Part shown: positions 1 to 4,404 of the stretch, in pieces
How the letters are laid out: every line of letters starts with the position of its first letter
Position numbering within the stretch: the first letter of the stretch is position 1
Assembly (NCBI GenBank): GCA_036507695.1
Contig: DATCIR010000238.1
Coordinates: forward strand, 1 to 11,472
Length of the DNA stretch: 11,472 nucleotides
Source of the DNA: JAKEGK01 sp036507695
GTDB lineage: Bacteria > Pseudomonadota > Gammaproteobacteria > SZUA-152
Reading direction: 5' to 3'
Notes under the pieces: generated by a model
Told to the model about the DNA's origin: nothing
What the model saw: only the letters and a program-made list of their open reading frames with translations
The model's database searches: none
Translations under genes and position numbers: made by a program

Positions 1-2
1 CA

Positions 3-112
3 GTGGATTGCACGATTTTCAAAGCGCATGGCGGCGTTGCAACTCCTTGGAATGGAACGACCATTCCGCGTCCTTGCGCCTAGCCCTGCACTCTGAAAAT
101 CGCACACTCCAC
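3..112. repeat. Imperfect ~110 bp palindrome
   Basis: The two halves are imperfect reverse complements about position 58. Matching blocks are GTGGA (3-7) with TCCAC (108-112), CGATTTTCA (13-21) with TGAAAATCG (94-102), and at the centre GGAATGG (49-55) with CCATTCC (61-67) around the loop AACGA. Transcribed, it would fold into a long branched hairpin. It carries no ORF. The form resembles non-autonomous palindromic intergenic repeats of gammaproteobacteria, but copy number cannot be judged from one window. Confidence 0.6.
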
Positions 113-139
113 CGCGTCCAACTGCGGATTCTAGGTTTA

Positions 140-164
140 ACGCAGAGTGCGCAATGACGCAAAG
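140..164. repeat. Short degenerate tandem motif (ACGCAGAG-like)
   Basis: Three consecutive related 8-9 mers occur: ACGCAGAG (140-147), TGCGCAATG (148-156) and ACGCAAAG (157-164). Similar ACGCAGAG/ACGCAAAG strings are common in bacterial intergenic DNA. It lies between the large palindrome and the REP-like hairpin, so the whole stretch 1-230 reads as a cluster of intergenic repeats. Confidence 0.35.
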
Positions 165-165
165 T

Positions 166-228
166 TGTAGGAGCGGCCTCAGGGCGCGAATCAAACCAAG
201 TTTAGCGCAGCATGAGGCCGCTCCTACA
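166..228. repeat. REP-like inverted repeat (GTAGGAGCGGCC type)
   Basis: A perfect 16 bp inverted repeat has arms TGTAGGAGCGGCCTCA (166-181) and its complement (213-228) around a 31 nt spacer. The GTAGGAGCGGC core is the hallmark of REP-type repeats in Pseudomonas, Xanthomonas and many other gammaproteobacteria, which are thought to be mobilised by RAYT (REP-associated) transposases encoded elsewhere. No such transposase is in this window. Confidence 0.7.
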
Positions 229-337
229 TGGGGGGTGAGTAGTTACAAATATTTTTACCTTTTTCAAACAATTAGTTAGATAACAACTTGCGATAAGTTA
301 GATTTTTAGGCCCTGAAAAAAGCAAGCAGGTTAACTG

Positions 338-367
338 TTGGTACAACACGGCTGGCCTTCATATGTT
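338..367 (+). promoter_or_regulatory. Possible promoter of the toxin-antitoxin operon
   Basis: A -35-like TTGGTA (338-343) and a -10-like TATGTT (362-367) are separated by 18 bp. Transcription would start near 374, inside the palindrome, about 20 nt before the chosen ATG. A competing extended -10 (TG-N-TATACT, 400-408) lies inside the coding frame and would produce a shortened protein. Assignment is by eye only. Confidence 0.25.
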
Positions 368-387
368 GATACCATATGGTATAACAT
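363..387. promoter_or_regulatory. Palindromic operator candidate for TA autoregulation
   Basis: A perfect 14 bp palindrome, ATACCATATGGTAT (369-382), extends outward to ATGTT on the left and AACAT on the right with one unpaired base. It overlaps the proposed -10 and start site and lies just before the toxin gene. Antitoxins with DNA-binding domains commonly bind such palindromes to repress their own operon; that the downstream wHTH protein binds here is inference. Confidence 0.45.
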
Positions 388-394
388 GCCATAT

Positions 395-682
395 ATGGGT
401 GCTATACTGATTTTTAAGGATAAATATTGCTACCGCGATGGCGCTATCCGCGAAATGGTGATTTGGAAATTGCCCTCATTCGATCCGGAGCGGCCACACG
501 GACTCAAGTATCGGCTGTACTATGGCTATCCGGATCGCTGCCTGATCCGATACGACAATGAACGCGGCAAAGGCGATCACCGGCATATCGGAAACCAGGA
601 AACACCCTATACCTTTGAATCGGTCGAAAAACTAGTCGCCGATTTTCAACGGGACATCGACCAGTTACGAGGTGCGCTATGA
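395..682 (+). CDS. tumE: TumE-family toxin of a type II toxin-antitoxin pair
   Basis: This 95-residue protein matches the TumE toxin family (DUF6516 type). Visible family features are the N-terminal strand then DGAI-E-MVIW (15-24), a HGLKYRL segment (35-41), and the strongly conserved core YDNERGKGDHRH (53-64), followed by PYTF and an acidic C-terminal helix. The ATG at 395 was chosen because relatives start with Met-X-Ala just before this strand. The frame is open to a TTG at 338, but that extension crosses the palindrome and has no family support. No good ribosome binding site precedes 395. The gene ends in a 4-base overlap (ATGA) with the next gene, so the pair is translationally coupled. 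TumE toxins inhibit growth; the molecular target is not evident from sequence. Confidence 0.82.
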   Translation: MGAILIFKDKYCYRDGAIREMVIWKLPSFDPERPHGLKYRLYYGYPDRCLIRYDNERGKGDHRHIGNQETPYTFESVEKLVADFQRDIDQLRGAL

Positions 683-1041
683 CAAAGCAACATATACACA
701 TCGGTGTTGAAGATTCGAAAGAGGGGCTCGCGCGCTTTATCGATGCCTGGCACCGCGCTGAAAAAGCAGCGATTACTCCACCCGAAATTCATTTGAATTT
801 TGAAGATCTTTCGATGTTGATGGCCTTGCTGACACCACGACGCCTGGAATTATTAAAGTGCCTGCGCCAGCAAGGTCCGTTCAGCGTCCGGGCGCTGGCC
901 AAAACGCTTGAGCGTGACTATAAAAATGTACATTCGGATGTGACTGCGCTCGAAGCGGCGGGATTAATCGAACGCAATAGCGAAGATCTTATCTTGGCGC
1001 CCTGGGATGTGATTGACGCGCACGTGCGGCTGGTCGCATGA
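679..1041 (+). CDS. tumA: Winged-helix antitoxin/repressor partner of TumE
   Basis: The 120-residue product has a winged helix-turn-helix in its C-terminal half. TPRRLELLKCL (52-62) forms the first helix, FSVRALAKTLERDYKNVHSDVTALEAAGLI (68-97 overall) holds the turn, recognition helix and wing, and the C-terminus is hydrophobic and strand-like. It resembles the MarR-like 'HVO_A0114 family putative DNA-binding protein' group that pairs with TumE-like toxins. The start overlaps the toxin stop (ATGA). The likely job is to neutralise the toxin and, using the HTH, repress the operon at the palindrome upstream of the toxin gene. Toxin-before-antitoxin order is normal for this family. The tumA symbol rests on the pairing more than on recognised similarity. 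Confidence 0.75.
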   Translation: MTKQHIHIGVEDSKEGLARFIDAWHRAEKAAITPPEIHLNFEDLSMLMALLTPRRLELLKCLRQQGPFSVRALAKTLERDYKNVHSDVTALEAAGLIERNSEDLILAPWDVIDAHVRLVA

Positions 1042-1091
1042 TTCAACTAAACTGAAACCGAACAAAAGAGAATAAGGTTAAATTTTCGATT

Positions 1092-1178
1092 TCAGTCGCG
1101 CCGGAAGTGTTGTGCAGACGCGCTCTGTAACTGCAGCTCCAATTCACCGTATCTTTTAACAAGTTGGTTGCTGCGGTT
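1092..1178 (-). pseudogene. Possible C-terminal gene remnant
   Basis: Read on the minus strand, this segment gives a coding-like tail containing QLVKRYGELELQLQSA and ends at a TGA at 1092-1094. The frame enters directly from the REP hairpin at 1183-1208 with no start codon or upstream domain. It may be the tail of a gene cut by repeat insertion or deletion. The parent family was not recognised and chance cannot be excluded over so short a stretch. Confidence 0.2.
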
Positions 1179-1182
1179 TTCT

Positions 1183-1208
1183 CGTTCCCACGGCCCCCTG
1201 TGGGAATG
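1183..1208. repeat. REP hairpin copy 1 (CGTTCCCAC type, diverged)
   Basis: Arms CGTTCCCAC (1183-1191) and GTGGGAATG (1200-1208) pair with one G-T pair around the loop GGCCCCCT. The loop is longer and more GC-rich than in the other two copies, so this one is the most diverged. Confidence 0.7.
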
Positions 1209-1244
1209 CATGACATCACCGGAACAGGCGGCGCGCTCCAATCA

Positions 1245-1313
1245 CAACATGACGCCGAACTTTTCAAAAAGCTGCTTGGACTTCTCAAAATCATCGATAG
1301 TTGATTTTTGCCT
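1245..1313 (-). pseudogene. Possible gene remnant between two REP hairpins
   Basis: On the minus strand the frame reads STIDDFEKSKQLFEKFGVML and then stops, directly after the REP at 1314-1338. The opposite strand has a competing 32-codon ORF (1206-1304) starting at an ATG in the REP arm and containing DAELFKKLLGLLKIID. The two overlap, so at most one is real. Both look helical and coding-like, but no family is recognised. Confidence 0.18.
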
Positions 1314-1338
1314 CGTTCCCACGCTCTGCGTGGGAATG
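1314..1338. repeat. REP hairpin copy 2 (CGTTCCCACGC type)
   Basis: The 11 bp arms CGTTCCCACGC (1314-1324) and GCGTGGGAATG (1328-1338) flank the loop TCT. This is the classic short REP hairpin spread through many gammaproteobacterial genomes. The loop sequence shows it lies in the opposite orientation to copy 3. Confidence 0.8.
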
Positions 1339-1340
1339 CG

Positions 1341-1431
1341 TACTTGCCTTACCCTGGGCGGTAAACTTAAATTGAATGGTCTTCATGCCGCGTATTCCAT
1401 ACGTTTCTATAACGCCTGTATTCAGAATCAT
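1341..1431 (-). pseudogene. Possible N-terminal gene remnant cut at a REP hairpin
   Basis: A minus-strand frame opens at an ATG near 1431 with a second ATG near 1386, and reads MKTIQFKFTAQGKAS before running into the REP at 1314-1338. An MKTI-x-F opening followed by a short strand is seen in small antitoxin-like proteins of bacterial TA loci, so it could be the stump of such a gene. The similarity is weak and covers about 15 residues. Confidence 0.2.
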
Positions 1432-1479
1432 CTACGCAACCGCGTTCGGCAAGACCAAAATGAGTAGGGTTCGCTTATA

Positions 1480-1504
1480 CGTTCCCACGCGGAGCGTGGG
1501 AACG
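1480..1504. repeat. REP hairpin copy 3 (perfect, inverted orientation)
   Basis: Perfect 11 bp arms CGTTCCCACGC (1480-1490) and GCGTGGGAACG (1494-1504) flank the loop GGA. Read on the minus strand the loop is TCC, close to the TCT of copy 2, so copies 2 and 3 face each other, as in paired REP elements (BIMEs). Confidence 0.8.
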
Positions 1505-1518
1505 AGAAAACTTCAAAG

Positions 1519-1553
1519 TTTTTACAAGTTGCCGAGCTAACGAATTGTAAAAA
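1519..1553. repeat. AT-rich inverted repeat downstream of comM
   Basis: Arms TTTTTACAA (1519-1527) and TTGTAAAAA (1545-1553) pair perfectly around a 17 nt loop. It lies about 100 bp beyond the comM stop. The T-rich flank could give weak factor-independent termination, but the stem is AT-rich, so this role is uncertain. Confidence 0.4.
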
Positions 1554-1656
1554 TACCTAGCCCCTGATGTTTTTACTAAAAATAATAACCACTCCATTGT
1601 TCAAAATTACAGCTCGTCTATATTGAACCCCAGGCATTTTCTCATGGGATGTCCGA

Positions 1657-3180
1657 TTAGGCTTGCAATACCGGATTTTGCCGATCCAGTTTCCGGTAAC
1701 TGATCGCTTCGGTGAGGTGTTGGGTCTGGATGGCATCACTCTGCGCAAGGTCGGCGATGGTGCGGGCGACTTTCAATATGCGGTGGTAGGCGCGTGACGA
1801 TAATCCAAAACGGTCGATGGCGCGGTCCAGCAGAGCCATGTCGTCGGTTGACAATTTACAAACCCGTTCCAGTTCGCGATTAGCCAGCTGGGCGTTGCAT
1901 TTCTTGCTGCGTAACAGCTGTTGCGCTCTTGCCTGTTCCACTCGTTTCCGAACGGTTTTACTGTTGAGCGCCGGCTCATTGCTCGATTGTTGCAGGAGCT
2001 TGCGCGGCACTTGAGGCACTTCGACATGCATATCAATCCGGTCGAGCAAGGGCCCGGATATTTTATTACGATAGCGTTGAATTTGTTCGGCGGTGCAATG
2101 ACAGCGCCCATTGGCGTGCCCATGATATCCGCACGGACAGGGATTCATGGCGGCGATCAGTTGAAAGCGCGCGGGAAACTCGGCCTGCCGCGCCGCGCGA
2201 GAGATGGTGATGCGTCCTGACTCCAACGGTTCGCGCAAAACTTCCAGCACCTTGCGGTCAAACTCCGGCAGTTCGTCCAGAAACAGCACGCCATGATGCG
2301 CCAGCGATATTTCGCCGGGCCGCGGATTACTGCCGCCGCCCACCAGGGCCACGCCGGATGCGGTGTGATGCGGGTTTCTGAAACTGCGCTTGCGCCACTG
2401 CGTGAAGGAAAAGCCCTGATCACTGATGGAGGCGATCGCCGCGGACTCCAGCGCTTCCTGTTCGGTCATCGGCGGCAGTATGCCGGGTAAGCGGCTGGCG
2501 AGCATGGTTTTGCCGGTGCCGGGCGGGCCGATCATCAACAGGCTATGACCGCCCGCGGCGGCGATCTCCAGGGCGCGTTTGGCGTGCTGCTGGCCTTTAA
2601 CGTCCGCCAGATCCAGTTCCTCCACCGGTTGCTGACTATCGTTGTTAGCAATGTGAAATTCAAGCAACTGTTGTTTATTAATGTGCGCGCAGACGTCCAG
2701 CAAATGCGCCGCGCCATAAACGTTGACACCGTTCACCAATGCCGCTTCAGCGACGTTGCCATTGGCGACAAACAGGGAACGCCCGGCGTTGCGGGCGTGC
2801 ATCGCCGCGGGCAGCACGCCCTTCACCGCCCGTATCTCACCGCTTAAGGCCAGCTCTCCCAGAAATTCGCAGTGCGCCAACTCGTCCCGGGGAATTTGCC
2901 CGCTCGCCGCGAGAATGCCCATCGCGATCGGCAAATCAAAACGCCCGCCTTCCTTGGGCAAATCAGCCGGCGCCAGGTTAACCGTGATGCGCCGGGCGGG
3001 AAATTCAAAATGGGAGGTGAGAATAGCGCCGCGCACGCGGTCTTTGCTTTCCTTGACCACGGTTTCCGGCAAACCCACGATGGATAAACTGGGAAGACCA
3101 TTGGACAGGTGCACTTCGACCGTGACTAACGGCGCGTCGATGCCGGTTTGTGCCCGGCTGTAAACAATGGCTAGTGACAT
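1657..3180 (-). CDS. comM: ComM/YifB Mg-chelatase-like AAA+ ATPase
   Basis: At 507 residues this is full length for the YifB/ComM family. The N-terminal Lon-protease-like domain (about 1-170) opens with MSLAIVYSRA and holds VEVHLSNGLP, GLPE and NLAPADLPKEGGRFDLP. The AAA+ domain carries Walker A GPPGTGKT (218-225), Walker B VLFLDE (298-303), a cysteine-rich loop from NPCPCG to CHC (346-362), and a GPLLDRID segment (376-383) with a likely arginine finger. The Mg-chelatase C-terminal domain follows to YRKLDR. In naturally competent bacteria ComM is a hexameric branch-migration helicase that helps integrate incoming DNA during transformation. It lies 89 bp downstream of ubiK on the same strand and may be co-transcribed; a TATAAC (3204-3209, minus) could add a weak promoter. 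No clear ribosome binding site precedes the ATG, but the start matches the family. Confidence 0.95.
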   Translation of the reverse strand: MSLAIVYSRAQTGIDAPLVTVEVHLSNGLPSLSIVGLPETVVKESKDRVRGAILTSHFEFPARRITVNLAPADLPKEGGRFDLPIAMGILAASGQIPRDELAHCEFLGELALSGEIRAVKGVLPAAMHARNAGRSLFVANGNVAEAALVNGVNVYGAAHLLDVCAHINKQQLLEFHIANNDSQQPVEELDLADVKGQQHAKRALEIAAAGGHSLLMIGPPGTGKTMLASRLPGILPPMTEQEALESAAIASISDQGFSFTQWRKRSFRNPHHTASGVALVGGGSNPRPGEISLAHHGVLFLDELPEFDRKVLEVLREPLESGRITISRAARQAEFPARFQLIAAMNPCPCGYHGHANGRCHCTAEQIQRYRNKISGPLLDRIDMHVEVPQVPRKLLQQSSNEPALNSKTVRKRVEQARAQQLLRSKKCNAQLANRELERVCKLSTDDMALLDRAIDRFGLSSRAYHRILKVARTIADLAQSDAIQTQHLTEAISYRKLDRQNPVLQA

Positions 3181-3269
3181 TGGAACGCAAATAGGGAATG
3201 AAAGTTATAGTGTAACTGGCGCTTCACTTCGCACCGAAAGTAGCACCAACGGTTCACAGCGGCAACGCG

Positions 3270-3521
3270 CTATTGTTGTGAATATTTACTTTCCAGCTCA
3301 GTGATCTGTTTTTCGAGCTTTTCCAGTTTTTCGCGGGTTCGCGCCAATACGGCGCTTTGCACATCAAATTCTTCGCGGGTGACCAGGTTCATCCTGGCAA
3401 AGGTGCTTTGCAGCAGGGCGCGGATATTTTTCTCCACGTCTTTTTGCATTTCCACCACACCTTTGGGCAGCAACCCGGCCAGGCGGCTGGTCAATTCATC
3501 GAGTTGTTTGGGATCAAGCAT
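3270..3521 (-). CDS. ubiK: UbiK ubiquinone biosynthesis accessory factor (BMFP/YqiC)
   Basis: This 83-residue protein fits the UbiK/YqiC family in length and layout. The N-terminal LDPKQLDELTSRLAGLLP forms an amphipathic helix. The middle segment VEKNIRALLQSTFARMNLVTREEFDVQ spans about 29-55, with the conserved TREEFD at 48-53. The C-terminus AVLARTREKLEKLEKQITELE (about 57-77) is a coiled coil that drives trimerisation. UbiK binds UbiJ and lipids and supports aerobic coenzyme Q synthesis. A strong Shine-Dalgarno GAGGAA sits about 5 nt before the ATG on the minus strand. It is the first gene of a probable ubiK-comM unit, a neighbourhood common in gammaproteobacteria. Confidence 0.9.
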   Translation of the reverse strand: MLDPKQLDELTSRLAGLLPKGVVEMQKDVEKNIRALLQSTFARMNLVTREEFDVQSAVLARTREKLEKLEKQITELESKYSQQ

Positions 3522-3571
3522 CAGCGTTCCTCGGAATATCGGTAAAAACCTAAGTTAACAGGGCAAGACTC

Positions 3572-3618
3572 GATTGGTGCAGCGCAGTATAACGCACTGC
3601 GGCAACCCGCAGCCAATC
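3572..3618. repeat. Nested inverted repeat at the ubiK promoter
   Basis: Outer arms GATTGG (3572-3577) and CCAATC (3613-3618) enclose a second hairpin CTGCGG-CAAC-CCGCAG (3597-3612). It coincides with the proposed ubiK promoter, so it may be an operator or a start-site structure. The proposed transcript begins near its left end. Confidence 0.4.
3586..3616 (-). promoter_or_regulatory. Possible ubiK(-comM) promoter
   Basis: On the minus strand a consensus-like -10 TATACT (3591 down to 3586) lies 19 bp downstream of a TTGGCT (3616-3611) that could act as the -35. The spacer is longer than ideal. The leader to the ubiK ATG would be about 60 nt. Confidence 0.35.
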
Positions 3619-3715
3619 TCCGGGTGGTAAATACCGAGCCGCGCGTTCTACCTCAACGCCCGCCTGTTTAAACTGATTAATAGGTGCATGCGCCGCACCA
3701 ACGGGCTTTCAACAT

Positions 3716-3732
3716 CGCACCATTACGGTGCG
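3716..3732. promoter_or_regulatory. NtrC binding site (perfect palindrome)
   Basis: CGCACC-ATTAC-GGTGCG is a perfect inverted repeat matching the NtrC consensus TGCACC-N5-GGTGCA at all but the outermost bases. Its centre is about 130 bp upstream of the predicted glnK transcription start, close to the position of strong enhancer sites at enteric glnA promoters. Confidence 0.65.
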
Positions 3733-3745
3733 TCATGTTACTGCA

Positions 3746-3762
3746 TATTCCAATTTGGTGCG
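3746..3762. promoter_or_regulatory. Second, half-conserved NtrC site
   Basis: TATTCC-AATTT-GGTGCG keeps one full NtrC half site (GGTGCG) and a poor left half. Its centre is exactly 30 bp, about three helical turns, from the first site, which suits cooperative binding of NtrC dimers on one DNA face. Its centre is about 100 bp upstream of the predicted start. Confidence 0.45.
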
Positions 3763-3828
3763 CTTTCACAATCCTCAAATACCCGAAAAATCGCTATATC
3801 TCATTGTTTATCATAATCATTATTCACG

Positions 3829-3844
3829 TGGCACAGCCCATGCT
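3829..3844 (+). promoter_or_regulatory. Sigma-54 promoter of glnK-amtB
   Basis: TGGCACAGCCCATGCT has the invariant GG (3830-3831) and GC (3842-3843) of the -24/-12 elements separated by exactly 10 bp, and TGGCAC matches the -24 box fully. Transcription should start near 3855, giving a leader of about 165 nt. With the NtrC sites upstream, this predicts RpoN-dependent induction under nitrogen limitation. Confidence 0.8.
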
Positions 3845-3892
3845 ATTCCTCATCTGAAAGTAGTAAAACAGCCATCTTTGGAGGGGTGATAG

Positions 3893-4024
3893 GTGCCAGA
3901 GTTGTGCATCAACACTGTGCACCGGCGTACGCCGGTTAATTTGCATTCAATGCCAGTAGATACCCCTGAGGTAATTGGTGGTCTGCCAAACCCGGCAGCC
4001 CTGATTAAAGGAGACAAAAAATGA
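3893..4024 (+). CDS. Candidate 43-aa leader ORF overlapping the glnK start
   Basis: A GTG at 3893 lies 6 nt after a very strong Shine-Dalgarno GGAGGGG (3880-3886). A TAG stop immediately precedes the GTG in frame, so the start is well bounded. The frame then stays open for 43 codons and ends at a TGA (4022-4024) that overlaps the glnK ATG (4021-4023) as ATGA, the usual geometry of translational coupling. The peptide begins MPELCINTVHRRTP, contains a second in-frame Met at position 20, and ends ALIKGDKK. It has no recognised domain, signal peptide or membrane segment. Against it, the segment contains two palindromes that could constrain the sequence at the RNA or DNA level, and glnK has its own Shine-Dalgarno. 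It could be a regulatory leader peptide, a small protein, or chance. Confidence 0.3.
   Translation: MPELCINTVHRRTPVNLHSMPVDTPEVIGGLPNPAALIKGDKK
3905..3936. repeat. Two abutting palindromes in the glnK leader
   Basis: TGCATC-AACAC-TGTGCA (3905-3921) is two bases away from an NtrC consensus site but lies about 50-65 bp downstream of the predicted start. It abuts the perfect 16 bp palindrome ACCGGCGTACGCCGGT (3921-3936), which as RNA forms a 6 bp GC-rich stem with a GTAC tetraloop. Possible roles are a downstream repressor-type NtrC site or leader RNA structure. Confidence 0.45.
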
Positions 4025-4359
4025 AGTTAGTAACCGCAATTATCAAACCATTTAAGCTAGATGACGTGCGCGAGGCGCTATCTGAGATGGGGGTACAAGG
4101 TGTAACGGTGACGGAAGTAAAAGGATTTGGACGCCAAAAAGGCCACACCGAACTCTACCGTGGCGCCGAGTATGTCGTGGACTTTTTACCCAAAGTCAAA
4201 GTTGAGGCAGCGATCAATGACAGCATGTTGGACCAGGTGATCGAGGCCATCAGCAAAGCGGCCAATACCGGCAAAATCGGCGACGGAAAAATTTTCGTCA
4301 GCCCGCTGGAACAAGTGATCCGCATTCGCACGGGTGAATCCGGCCCGGACGCGCTGTAG
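4021..4359 (+). CDS. glnK: P-II nitrogen regulatory protein GlnK
   Basis: The 112-residue protein is full-length P-II. The T-loop spans about 37-55 and holds the uridylylation tyrosine Tyr51 in YRGAEYVVDF; the B-loop signature GKIGDGKIFV (84-93) binds ATP/ADP; TGESGPDAL closes the C-loop. P-II trimers sense 2-oxoglutarate and adenylate status, and GlnK binds AmtB through the T-loop to shut ammonium uptake when nitrogen is plentiful. Position directly before amtB, behind a sigma-54 promoter, identifies it as GlnK rather than GlnB. Shine-Dalgarno AAAGGAG sits 8 nt before the ATG. The gene is co-transcribed with amtB across a 45 nt gap. Confidence 0.97.
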   Translation: MKLVTAIIKPFKLDDVREALSEMGVQGVTVTEVKGFGRQKGHTELYRGAEYVVDFLPKVKVEAAINDSMLDQVIEAISKAANTGKIGDGKIFVSPLEQVIRIRTGESGPDAL

Positions 4360-4404
4360 TGAGTGAAGTATTAACCTATCGAAGAGTGTGTGGAGGAGAA
4401 AAAC

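Larger units (their letters stand above)
1042..1656. other. 615-bp stretch without an intact gene
   Basis: Between the TA cassette and comM there is no convincing complete gene. The 99-codon plus-strand frame (1168-1467) runs through two REP hairpins, giving the VPTLCVGM string typical of translated repeat DNA, so it was not called. The stretch holds three REP hairpins, an AT-rich inverted repeat and short frames that may be remnants of older genes (listed separately). Confidence 0.7.

Noticed and set aside
1168..1467. 99-codon plus-strand frame
   Set aside because: It reads through two REP hairpins, giving the VPTLCVGM string typical of translated REP DNA, and the rest has no domain. Treated as repeat DNA.
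2723..3163. 146-codon frame opposite comM
   Set aside because: It lies wholly within the well-supported comM coding sequence and has a basic, Arg/Ser/Pro-rich shadow composition.
3681..3700. GGTGC-N7-GCACC dyad as a third NtrC site
   Set aside because: The half sites point the wrong way (GGTGC before GCACC) and the spacing is 7 rather than 5, so it does not match the NtrC consensus.
3808..3824. Fur-box-like or IHF-like AT-rich dyad just upstream of the sigma-54 site
   Set aside because: TTATCATAATCATTATT partly resembles a Fur box, but the match is incomplete and AT-rich sequence between NtrC sites and a sigma-54 promoter is expected. Neither site could be assigned by eye.
4390..4404. Longer amtB start at GTG 4390
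   Set aside because: The strong Shine-Dalgarno GGAGGAG lies inside this extension and is well spaced for GTG 4405; no good ribosome binding site precedes 4390.
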